From an uncultured Streptococcus sp. (GTDB lineage Bacteria; Bacillota; Bacilli; Lactobacillales; Streptococcaceae), in the NCBI GenBank assembly GCA_934216185.1, contig CAKQBM010000038.1:1-13493 (forward strand): a DNA stretch of 13,493 nucleotides, in the 5' to 3' direction. Of the stretch, positions 7,026-13,417 are shown piece after piece (position 1 is the first letter of the stretch; the number at the start of each line of letters is the position of its first letter). The notes under the pieces were generated by a model. The model worked only from the letters and a program-made list of their open reading frames with translations. It had not been told where the DNA came from and searched no databases. The position numbers and the translations under genes were made by a program.

Positions 7026-8552
7026 TTATAAATCGTCTAAATTAACTACCTCCAGACCGTGTTCTGTTAAGCGATAGATGATTGAACAGACCTCTTTTAA
7101 GAAACGACGGTCATGCGAAACAGTGATGATTCCGCCTGGATAGGTTGCAAAGAGTTTTCTGATTTGGGGTTGAGAAGTTGGAGAAAAGTTTCGTGTAGGT
7201 TCATCCAACAGGAGAAAGTTTGGTTTGCACAAGACTAAATCCAAAAGCAGGAGTTTTCCCTGTTGTCCGCCGGATAATGAGCGAATTTGATGTTGCATTT
7301 CTGGATAACTGAAATTGAGACTGGCTAAGTGAGATTGGATTTTCTGTAGTTCCTCTTTTTCTCCAGTTTTGCTGAGGTAGGCTATTGGTGATAAATCCAA
7401 TTGCAGTTTTTTCTGGTAATCTTGTGGCATAAAGCCAAGAGATATTTCGCTTTTGTCGCTTAGTAGTTGCTGAAACTTGTTTAGCAGAGTCGATTTCCCA
7501 ACACCATTTGGCCCGATAATACCGATTTTTTCTTGCCCACGGACAGTTAGTTGTAGTTCTTGCACCAAAATTCGCTCGTCAATGGACAAATTTTCTTTTT
7601 CCAGTTGGATTAAGACTTTAGAAACCGGTAATGGCTGTATATCTGAGAAGAAAAGTCTGATTTCTTCTTCTTTAAGTGGTTTTTGGGTCATGGACTGAGC
7701 TGCCTTTTCAATGCGTTTTTCTTGAGAGAGAACATTTTTCATCTTTTTAGCCAATAGGCGACCGGCAGTACTGTCTTTGGTAGCTCGAAGCGCAGTTTCT
7801 ACATTTTGCTTGACTCGGCGATGTTTTTCCATGGTTTTATCATAGGCTCTTTTGTCGTTAGCAGCTTGCTGGCTTTGTCTGACAAAATTAGCCTTTCTTT
7901 GGTCACTATAGCTATCATAGTCTAAATGCTCTACTAGTGTTTCTGCTTCTTTCCGGTGCTTGACCAGTCGCAAGTGGACAATAGTATCAGCCGTTTGAGA
8001 AAGAAAGTCTTCATCATGGGAGATGAAAATGACGGTTTGCCGAATCGTGCGAATCTGACCTTTTAGCCAATCAACTGTCTCAAGGTCCAGGTCATTTGAA
8101 GGTTCATCTAAAAATAGAATTTCAAAGGGTTTGGCTAACTCATGGATAAGCTGAATTTTCAAAGCTTCGCCCCCCGAAAGGCTCCCAATCTCTTGATCGC
8201 TAGCGAAACGGTCGCTATCAAAATGCAATTCCTCAGCTAAACGATAGAGGACACTGTAGTCTAAATCAATAGAATCTAAAAAGAAGTAGTCGTGTAGACT
8301 TCTCTTTTTCAGCTCCTCAGGGAGTTTTTGAGGAATGTAGGCCAGTGACTGATGGTCAGACTGGATGTCTCCCCTAATAGTGAAATCAGGCAAAACTTCC
8401 CCCATTAAAGTTTTAAGCAAGGTTGATTTGCCATTTCCTTCTTCACCAATAATAGCAACCTTTTCCCCGTCTTGGATAGTCATGGTTAGGTCAGATACAA
8501 GATCTCGTAGATCTTTGTTTTGAGTAATGGTTAGATGATTGATTTTTATCAT
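7026..8552 (-). CDS. ABC-F family ATPase, probable ribosome-protection or translation factor
   Basis: A 508-residue soluble protein with two ATP-binding cassettes and no membrane segment. Cassette 1: Walker A GEEGNGKST (36-44), signature LSGGE (125-129), Walker B LFLDEP (146-151), switch His179. A basic, coiled-coil-like linker spans about 200-300. Cassette 2: Walker A GPNGVGKST (347-355), LSGGQ (426-430), LLLDEP (447-452), His480. Both catalytic glutamates (150 and 451) are present. ABC-F proteins bind the ribosomal E site and alter the peptidyl-transferase centre; the EPTRNFSP motif after the second Walker B recalls the antibiotic-resistance branch (Vga/Lsa-like), so drug protection is inferred, not shown. 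ATG 8552 is chosen for its AAAGGG site; an in-frame ATG at 8585 lies 5' of that site. The leader carries an attenuator-like system. Confidence 0.9.
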   Translation of the reverse strand: MIKINHLTITQNKDLRDLVSDLTMTIQDGEKVAIIGEEGNGKSTLLKTLMGEVLPDFTIRGDIQSDHQSLAYIPQKLPEELKKRSLHDYFFLDSIDLDYSVLYRLAEELHFDSDRFASDQEIGSLSGGEALKIQLIHELAKPFEILFLDEPSNDLDLETVDWLKGQIRTIRQTVIFISHDEDFLSQTADTIVHLRLVKHRKEAETLVEHLDYDSYSDQRKANFVRQSQQAANDKRAYDKTMEKHRRVKQNVETALRATKDSTAGRLLAKKMKNVLSQEKRIEKAAQSMTQKPLKEEEIRLFFSDIQPLPVSKVLIQLEKENLSIDERILVQELQLTVRGQEKIGIIGPNGVGKSTLLNKFQQLLSDKSEISLGFMPQDYQKKLQLDLSPIAYLSKTGEKEELQKIQSHLASLNFSYPEMQHQIRSLSGGQQGKLLLLDLVLCKPNFLLLDEPTRNFSPTSQPQIRKLFATYPGGIITVSHDRRFLKEVCSIIYRLTEHGLEVVNLDDL

Positions 8553-8588
8553 ATTGTTGCCCTTTCTAGAATGTCGATAGTGCATAAC

Positions 8589-8615
8589 AAAAAGCTCTAC
8601 TTTATCTAGTAGAGC
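8589..8615 (-). terminator. Leader terminator in front of the ABC-F gene
   Basis: On the reverse strand, GCTCTACT (8615-8608) and AGTAGAGC (8601-8594) form a perfect 8-bp stem with a six-base loop, followed by TTTTT (8593-8589). It ends 36 bp before the ABC-F start codon, in the untranslated leader, so it can only act as an attenuator of that gene. Confidence 0.85.
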
Positions 8616-8637
8616 CCAAAGTCACTGTCAAAACTCT

Positions 8638-8735
8638 ATTATCCTCGTTGAAAAACTCGTCAAACTAGCTTGGAGTTGCCTAACCCAACCCAAGAGGAGC
8701 ATAGCTTTCTAGTTTTTTGATTTTCATAGATGATA
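8638..8735 (+). repeat. Degenerate BOX-like repeat in the ABC-F leader
   Basis: Read on the + strand, TAGCTTTCTAGTTT followed by TTTGATTTTCAT (8702-8726) resembles the end of pneumococcal BOX elements (boxC) with a short deletion. CCTCGTTGAAAAACTCGTC with AAAC (8643-8665) resembles boxA. Arms CTAGTTT/AAACTAG (8662-8668 and 8709-8715 in transcript sense) can fold it. The comparison is from memory of the BOX consensus, so the call is tentative. Confidence 0.4.
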
Positions 8736-8737
8736 AA

Positions 8738-8756
8738 GTACTAGAAAATCTAGTAC
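8738..8756 (-). other. Perfect hairpin in the ABC-F leader
   Basis: GTACTAGATTTTCTAGTAC: an 8-bp perfect stem with a three-base loop, followed on the reverse strand by TTTATC. The bases TACTTTATC at its 3' edge (8740-8732) are a perfect 9-nt complement of GATAAAGTA in the leader terminator (8605-8597), so it could take part in the same switch. Confidence 0.6.
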
Positions 8757-8779
8757 AAAAAGAGCATGCAAAAAGAGAC

Positions 8780-8819
8780 AAAAACAAGATCTACTAAATA
8801 AAGTTCTTTATTTGATAGA
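8780..8819 (-). promoter_or_regulatory. Anti-antiterminator hairpin of the ABC-F leader
   Basis: On the reverse strand, TCTATCAAATAAAG (8819-8806) pairs with CTTTATTTAGTAGA (8803-8790), with one C/A mismatch, one U.G pair and a two-base loop. The left arm begins two bases after the stop codon of the Met-Asn-Asn reading frame. The right arm with two extra bases (8803-8788) can instead pair with 8615-8600, the proximal arm and loop of the leader terminator. A T-rich stretch (8787-8780) follows, so the hairpin might also terminate weakly by itself. Confidence 0.75.
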
Positions 8820-8820
8820 C

Positions 8821-8832
8821 TTAGTTGTTCAT
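8821..8832 (-). CDS. Three-codon leader peptide (Met-Asn-Asn)
   Basis: ATG AAC AAC TAA on the reverse strand, 25 nt downstream of the predicted transcription start at 8857. It is preceded by GGAGG (8847-8843, 10 nt from the ATG) and AGGGAG closer to it. A reading frame this short is too small to make a product; its placement immediately before a regulatory hairpin argues that its translation, or stalling on it, is what is sensed. Very short upstream frames are known in front of other ABC-F genes. The same codons are also the end of a longer open frame from 8970. Confidence 0.6.
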   Translation of the reverse strand: MNN

Positions 8833-8863
8833 GTCTCCCTTACCTCCGAGTATTAGTACCTCT

Positions 8864-8892
8864 ATCCTATACCTTTCAGGATATTTTGTCAA
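8864..8892 (-). promoter_or_regulatory. Promoter of the ABC-F leader
   Basis: On the reverse strand, a perfect TTGACA (8892-8887), a 17-bp spacer and TAGGAT (8869-8864); predicted start A at 8857. It lacks the TGn extension found in nearly all other promoters of the window, and instead has a consensus -35. Confidence 0.8.
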
Positions 8893-8908
8893 CAGAAAAC
8901 TGGAAATT

Positions 8909-8962
8909 TCAATTTCTAAAATACGAGTGGTAAGCATTAGTAATGAGTTCTTTGTCTTCCAT
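8909..8962 (-). CDS. Possible 17-residue small protein or leader peptide
   Basis: A short frame MEDKELITNAYHSYFRN with a consensus AGGAGG (8976-8971) 8 nt before its ATG, one of the best ribosome binding sites in the window. A possible -10, TATACT, lies at 9005-9000 on the same strand. It ends 16 bp before the -35 of the ABC-F promoter, so it could be an independent small gene or a second upstream frame on a longer ABC-F transcript. I do not recognise it. An overlapping frame from ATG 8970 is open for 49 codons and ends in the same Met-Asn-Asn-stop as the leader peptide, but its ATG abuts the AGGAGG and so is poorly placed. Confidence 0.45.
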   Translation of the reverse strand: MEDKELITNAYHSYFRN

Positions 8963-8999
8963 GTGAGCATCCTCCTAACTCTGATGTATTTTTGCCTAT

Positions 9000-9005
9000 A
9001 GTATA
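9000..9005 (-). promoter_or_regulatory. Possible -10 upstream of the 17-codon frame
   Basis: TATACT on the reverse strand, about 38 bp before the ATG at 8962. There is no clear -35 or TGn extension. It is supported mainly by its position ahead of a well-formed ribosome binding site. Confidence 0.35.
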
Positions 9006-9093
9006 GTACTAAAAAACAAAAATATAATAGTGAATATGTTAAAAAATTGAATTGTAATTACAAAGTTTGATGTGCTGATTTGTAGGCTTTTCA

Positions 9094-9102
9094 TGGTATA
9101 AT
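9094..9102 (+). promoter_or_regulatory. Promoter of the DUF177-nth operon
   Basis: TGG (9094-9096) plus TATAAT (9097-9102), a perfect extended -10 with predicted start near 9109 and a 22-nt leader. No recognisable -35. Confidence 0.8.
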
Positions 9103-9130
9103 CAAGAGAGTAAATCTTTATGGAGGAAGT

Positions 9131-9673
9131 ATGAAATTAAATATTCAAGAAATTCGTAAGCAGTCTGAAGGCTTGCATTTTGAACAAACGTTAGACCTAG
9201 CCGCAGACCTGCGTGCACGCAATCAAGAAATTTTAGATGTAAAAGATATCCTTGCAGTTGGGAAAGTACAGTACGAAGACCGTATGTATTTCTTAGATTA
9301 TCAACTATCTTATACCATTGTTCTTGCTTCAAGTCGTAGTATGGAGCCAGTTGAGTTGGCTGAATCTTATCCAGTCACAGAAGTTTTCATGGAAGGCGCA
9401 ACCAACCAGCTAGATCAGGAAGTTTTAGATGATGATTTGGTCTTGCCTATCGAAAATGGAGAACTAGACCTTGCTGAGAGCGTATCAGACAATATCCTGC
9501 TGAATATTCCTATCAAGGTCTTGACGGCTGAAGAAGAAGCTGGTCAAGGATTTGTTTCAGGAAATGACTGGCAAATCATGACAGAGGAAGAATACCAAGC
9601 CCAACAGGCAGTCAAGAAAGAAGAAAACAGTCCTTTTGCTGGCCTACAAGGACTATTTGATGGAGACGAATAA
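9131..9673 (+). CDS. DUF177 (YceD-like) family protein
   Basis: A 180-residue acidic cytoplasmic protein. The middle section, with YFLDYQLSYTIVLASSRSMEPV (the family's strand-rich core, about 53-74) followed by a run of acidic residues and NILLNIPIKVLTAEE (about 121-135), fits the DUF177/YceD family. In many bacteria this family sits beside rpmF (ribosomal protein L32) and has been linked to 23S rRNA or ribosome maturation; here rpmF is absent and nth follows instead. The family cysteines found in many homologues are missing. GGAGG lies only four bases before the ATG. The stop codon overlaps the nth start (TAATG), so the two are translationally coupled. Confidence 0.82.
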   Translation: MKLNIQEIRKQSEGLHFEQTLDLAADLRARNQEILDVKDILAVGKVQYEDRMYFLDYQLSYTIVLASSRSMEPVELAESYPVTEVFMEGATNQLDQEVLDDDLVLPIENGELDLAESVSDNILLNIPIKVLTAEEEAGQGFVSGNDWQIMTEEEYQAQQAVKKEENSPFAGLQGLFDGDE

Positions 9674-10302
9674 TGGTTTTGTCAAAAAAACGAGCACGAA
9701 AAGTGCTAGAAGAAATCATTGCCCTATTCCCAGATGCCAAGCCCAGTCTTGATTTTACCAATCATTTTGAACTACTGGTTGCTGTCATGTTATCAGCCCA
9801 GACAACGGATGCAGCAGTAAATAAGGCCACACCAGGTCTCTTTGCTGCCTTTCCAACGCCTCAAGCCATGTCTGTTGCGACTGAGAGTGAGATTGCTTCA
9901 CATATTTCTCGCCTGGGACTGTATAGGAATAAGGCTAAATTCCTTAAAAAATGTGCCCAACAGTTACTAGACGACTTTGATGGTCAAGTCCCTCAAACAC
10001 GAGAGGAATTAGAGAGTTTGGCAGGTGTTGGTCGCAAGACAGCTAATGTTGTCATGAGTGTAGGATTTGCGATTCCAGCTTTTGCAGTGGATACTCATGT
10101 GGAGCGTATTTGCAAACACCACGATATCGTCAAAAAATCAGCGACACCACTTGAGGTGGAAAAGCGGGTCATGGATATCTTGCCACCTGAGCAGTGGTTA
10201 GCTGCCCATCAGGCTATGATTTATTTTGGAAGAGCCATTTGCCATCCTAAAAATCCAGAGTGTGACCAGTACCCACAGTTATATGATTTTAGCAATTTAT
10301 AA
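9673..10302 (+). CDS. nth: Endonuclease III (Nth), lacking two iron-sulphur ligands
   Basis: A 209-residue base-excision-repair DNA glycosylase/AP lyase for oxidised pyrimidines. The helix-hairpin-helix LAGVGRKTANVV (116-127) carries catalytic Lys122, and VDTHV (139-143) carries catalytic Asp140. In E. coli Nth, the C-terminus holds a [4Fe-4S] cluster on C-X6-C-X2-C-X5-C. Here the same spacing reads Cys190, Cys197, Tyr200, Phe206, so two of four ligands are gone, although the length of the segment is kept. The catalytic core is otherwise intact, so the enzyme is probably active without a cluster, similar to the clusterless MutY enzymes described in lactic acid bacteria. It overlaps the upstream DUF177 gene by one base and is followed by the separately promoted pyrR operon. 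Confidence 0.93.
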   Translation: MVLSKKRARKVLEEIIALFPDAKPSLDFTNHFELLVAVMLSAQTTDAAVNKATPGLFAAFPTPQAMSVATESEIASHISRLGLYRNKAKFLKKCAQQLLDDFDGQVPQTREELESLAGVGRKTANVVMSVGFAIPAFAVDTHVERICKHHDIVKKSATPLEVEKRVMDILPPEQWLAAHQAMIYFGRAICHPKNPECDQYPQLYDFSNL

Positions 10303-10325
10303 GATGGAGTTTCAAAAGTTTTTGC

Positions 10326-10354
10326 TTGATTTTAAGCATGCTTTGTGCTATAGT
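10326..10354 (+). promoter_or_regulatory. Promoter of the pyrR-pyrB-carA operon
   Basis: TTGATT (10326-10331), a 17-bp spacer, TGC (10346-10348) and TATAGT (10349-10354); predicted start near 10361. The spacer contains the perfect 10-bp palindrome AAGCATGCTT (10334-10343). Confidence 0.8.
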
Positions 10355-10360
10355 AAGTGA

Positions 10361-11034
<674 letters not shown>

Positions 11035-11052
11035 AAAGCTAAAGGAGTAGCT

Positions 11053-11976
11053 ATGTCAGAAAATCAACAAGCATTGAACCATGTGGTGTCCATGGAAGAC
11101 CTCACTGTTGATCAAGTCATGAAATTGATTAAGCGAGGAATTGAATTTAAAAACGGAGCTCAGCTTCCCTATGAGGACCACCCGATTGTTTCCAATCTTT
11201 TCTTTGAAGATTCTACACGGACGCATAAGTCTTTTGAAGTGGCAGAGATTAAACTGGGGCTGGAGCGACTGGACTTTGATGTCAAGACTAGTTCGGTCAA
11301 TAAGGGTGAGACACTTTATGATACCATCTTGACTCTGTCTGCTCTAGGAGTGGATGTCTGTGTGATTCGCCACCCAGAGGTCGACTACTACAGAGAGTTG
11401 ATTGCAAGTCCGACGATTACGACTTCCATCATCAATGGTGGAGATGGTTCGGGACAACATCCTAGCCAGAGCTTGCTTGATTTGATGACTATTTATGAGG
11501 AATTTGGCCACTTTGAGGGGCTCAAGGTCGCTATTGCAGGTGACTTGGACCACTCACGTGTTGCCAAATCCAATATGCAGATTTTGAAACGCTTGGGAGC
11601 TGAACTTTTTTTTGCAGGTCCTGAGGAATGGAGAAGTCAAGAGTTTGCAGACTATGGACAGTTTGTAACCATTGATGAAATCATTGATCAGGTGGATGTC
11701 ATGATGTTTCTCCGTGTGCAACATGAACGCCATGATAGTGGTGCAGTATTTTCAAAAGAAGACTACCATGTCCAACATGGCTTGACTCAAGAACGTTACG
11801 ATCGCTTGAAAGAAACAGCAATTCTTATGCACCCAGCTCCAGTCAATCGCGATGTGGAAATCGCAGATCACTTGGTTGAAGCACCAAAATCACGGATTGT
11901 CCAACAAATGACCAATGGTGTCTTTGTTCGAATGGCAATCTTAGAATCCGTACTGGCGAGTAGAAACGCCAACTAA
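11053..11976 (+). CDS. pyrB: Aspartate carbamoyltransferase, catalytic subunit
   Basis: A 307-residue enzyme that joins carbamoyl phosphate and aspartate to form carbamoyl aspartate, the committed step of pyrimidine synthesis. The carbamoyl-phosphate site STRTHKSFE (54-62) is intact. The aspartate domain carries HPSQSLLD, then [12 protein letters not shown], the loop MFLRVQHER and [11 protein letters not shown] near the C-terminus. No pyrI regulatory-subunit gene follows, as expected for Firmicutes, where the enzyme is a simple trimer. AAAGGAG precedes the ATG by five bases, and only 18 bp separate it from pyrR. A short intergenic hairpin of PyrR-site type lies between it and carA. Confidence 0.97.
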   Translation: MSENQQALNHVVSMEDLTVDQVMKLIKRGIEFKNGAQLPYEDHPIVSNLFFEDSTRTHKSFEVAEIKLGLERLDFDVKTSSVNKGETLYDTILTLSALGVDVCVIRHPEVDYYRELIASPTITTSIINGGDGSGQHPSQSLLDLMTIYEEFGHFEGLKVAIAGDLDHSRVAKSNMQILKRLGAELFFAGPEEWRSQEFADYGQFVTIDEIIDQVDVMMFLRVQHERHDSGAVFSKEDYHVQHGLTQERYDRLKETAILMHPAPVNRDVEIADHLVEAPKSRIVQQMTNGVFVRMAILESVLASRNAN

Positions 11977-11993
11977 AACACAAGACGTTAAAA

Positions 11994-12009
11994 GACGCCA
12001 GTGAGCGTC
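11994..12009 (+). promoter_or_regulatory. PyrR-site-like hairpin between pyrB and carA
   Basis: GACG-CCAGTGAG-CGTC: 4-bp stem with an 8-nt loop differing at one base from the CCCGUGAG loops of the uraA and pyrR leaders (an inner C-G closure is also possible). No terminator follows; it ends about 6 nt before the carA ribosome binding site AGGTGA. A regulatory role is inferred from the loop match. Confidence 0.5.
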
Positions 12010-12025
12010 CACGAGAGGTGAGAAT

Positions 12026-13105
12026 ATGACAAAAAGACTTCTAGTATTAGAAGATGGCACAGTTTTTGAAGGCAAGGCCTTCGGAGCAGATATTGATGTA
12101 ACAGGCGAAATCGTCTTTAATACAGGGATGACCGGCTACCAAGAATCCATTACAGACCAGTCTTATAATGGACAAATCTTGACCTTTACCTATCCTTTGG
12201 TGGGGAATTATGGAATAAATCGTGATGATTACGAATCCATTATTCCAACTTGTAAGGGAGTTGTTGTTTTCGAAGAAGCACGCAGAGCAAGCAATTGGCG
12301 CAACCAAATGACCTTGGATGAATTTTTGAAAGCCAAGAAAATTCCTGGTATTTCAGGGATTGATACGCGTGCACTTACCAAGATTATCCGTAAGCATGGT
12401 ACTATGCGTGCAACCTTGACCCATGTTGGGGACAGTATGGATCATGTGACGGACCAGCTCCAAGCAACAGTTTTGCCGACAGACAATATTAAGCAGGTTT
12501 CTACTAAAACATCTTATCCAGCTCCAGGAGTTGGTTTGAGCGTGGTATTAGTGGACTTTGGTCTCAAGCACTCAATCCTACGTGAACTTTCTAAGCGCAA
12601 CTGTAATGTGACCGTGGTTCCATACACGACAACTGCAGAAGAAATTCTTCATCTTAATCCTGACGGAGTTATGTTGTCAAATGGGCCAGGTAACCCAGAA
12701 GACGTTCCACAAGCACTCGACATGATTCGCGGTGTGCAAGGGAAAATTCCAATCTTTGGTATTTGTATGGGGCACCAACTTTTCGCTATGGCAAATGGGG
12801 CTAAGACTTACAAGATGAAATTTGGACACCGTGGATTCAACCATGCGGTACGCGAAATTGCAACAGGACGAGTAGACTTTACCAGCCAGAACCACGGTTA
12901 TGCAGTTAGCCGTGAGGATTTGCCAGAGCACTTGATCATTACCCACGAAGAAATCAATGACAAGTCAGTTGAAGGTGTGCGTCACAGATACCAACCTGCT
13001 TTCTCTGTCCAATACCACCCAGACGCAGCCCCTGGTCCACACGATGCAAGCTACTTATTTGACGAGTTTATAGAGATGATGGAAGCATTTAAACAATCAA
13101 ATTAA
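12026..13105 (+). CDS. carA: Carbamoyl phosphate synthase, small (glutamine amidotransferase) subunit
   Basis: A 359-residue subunit that hydrolyses glutamine and channels ammonia to CarB for carbamoyl phosphate synthesis, supplying both PyrB and arginine synthesis where present. The N-terminal half (about 1-165) is the CarA-specific domain with [10 protein letters not shown] (11-20) and [10 protein letters not shown] (31-40). The C-terminal class I amidotransferase domain has [10 protein letters not shown] (217-226), nucleophile Cys247 in [18 protein letters not shown] (288-294) and catalytic His331 in [11 protein letters not shown]. The third triad position is Asp333 where E. coli CarA has Glu. 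AGAGGTGAG precedes the ATG. It lies 49 bp after pyrB and 312 bp before carB. Confidence 0.97.
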   Translation: MTKRLLVLEDGTVFEGKAFGADIDVTGEIVFNTGMTGYQESITDQSYNGQILTFTYPLVGNYGINRDDYESIIPTCKGVVVFEEARRASNWRNQMTLDEFLKAKKIPGISGIDTRALTKIIRKHGTMRATLTHVGDSMDHVTDQLQATVLPTDNIKQVSTKTSYPAPGVGLSVVLVDFGLKHSILRELSKRNCNVTVVPYTTTAEEILHLNPDGVMLSNGPGNPEDVPQALDMIRGVQGKIPIFGICMGHQLFAMANGAKTYKMKFGHRGFNHAVREIATGRVDFTSQNHGYAVSREDLPEHLIITHEEINDKSVEGVRHRYQPAFSVQYHPDAAPGPHDASYLFDEFIEMMEAFKQSN

Positions 13106-13161
13106 TAACGAGTAAAAGCTTGTCGAAGAATTTATGTAACTGAACACGGACGGAAAGCTCG

Positions 13162-13215
13162 GAATTTAGAGAAACCAATTTGGATTGTCAATCCTTCCTT
13201 GGTTTCCTAAAATTC
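13162..13215 (+). other. Long imperfect hairpin in the carB leader
   Basis: Nested arms: GAATTTAG with CTAAAATTC (one-base bulge), GAAACCAA (13171-13178) with TTGGTTTC (13199-13206), and GGATTG (13182-13187) with CAATCC (13189-13194). No T run follows directly, so it is not an ordinary terminator. Confidence 0.7.
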
Positions 13216-13220
13216 AATCG

Positions 13221-13280
13221 CTTTCTATTCGTCCTTTGTATCTTTATTTAATGTCGCTCTGTGAGGCGACGAATAGAAAG
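13221..13280 (+). promoter_or_regulatory. PyrR-type hairpin in the carB leader
   Basis: The inner hairpin GTCGC-TCTGTGAG-GCGAC (13253-13270) has the same 8-nt loop design as the uraA and pyrR sites. It is enclosed by CTTTCTATTCGTC (13221-13233) and GACGAATAGAAAG (13268-13280), a perfect 13-nt complement that overlaps the inner stem by three bases. This fits a PyrR-binding site upstream of carB. Confidence 0.75.
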
Positions 13281-13328
13281 GAGAAGGGTGCTCCGTATTT
13301 GCTGAACTGAATACGGGCTACGGACGGT

Positions 13329-13385
13329 GCTAAAAAGATAGTTATTCCTAGAACTGACAGTTCTAGGAATAACTCCTATTTTAGC
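13329..13385 (+). terminator. Terminator-like 16-bp hairpin before carB
   Basis: AGTTATTCCTAGAACT (13340-13355) and AGTTCTAGGAATAACT (13359-13374) form a perfect stem with a three-base loop; GCTAAAA (13329-13335) and TTTTAGC (13379-13385) extend it after an internal loop. The T tract after the main stem is weak (CCTATTTTAG), so termination is possible but not certain. Confidence 0.55.
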
Positions 13386-13417
13386 TTTGTCCACTTGACG
13401 CCCTTAATATCTTATAT

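Larger units (their letters stand above)
13106..13417 (+). promoter_or_regulatory. Structured leader between carA and carB
   Basis: A 312-bp gene-free stretch. It contains three large foldable elements (13162-13215, 13221-13280, 13329-13385), described separately, and an imperfect repeat (13138-13153 and 13305-13327). A short stem CCGTATT/AATACGG also lies at 13292-13316. No convincing promoter was found. The whole looks like an untranslated control region of carB rather than a degraded gene. Confidence 0.65.

Noticed and set aside
8603..8631. Possible second ABC-F promoter, TTGACA (8631-8626) with TAGATA (8608-8603)
   Set aside because: The spacing is 17 bp, but the -10 matches only half of the consensus and coincides with the terminator stem; kept only as a possibility for basal expression.
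13329..13385. Inverted repeats of an insertion sequence remnant before carB
   Set aside because: The arms are only three bases apart with no transposase remains or target duplication; an RNA hairpin is the simpler reading.
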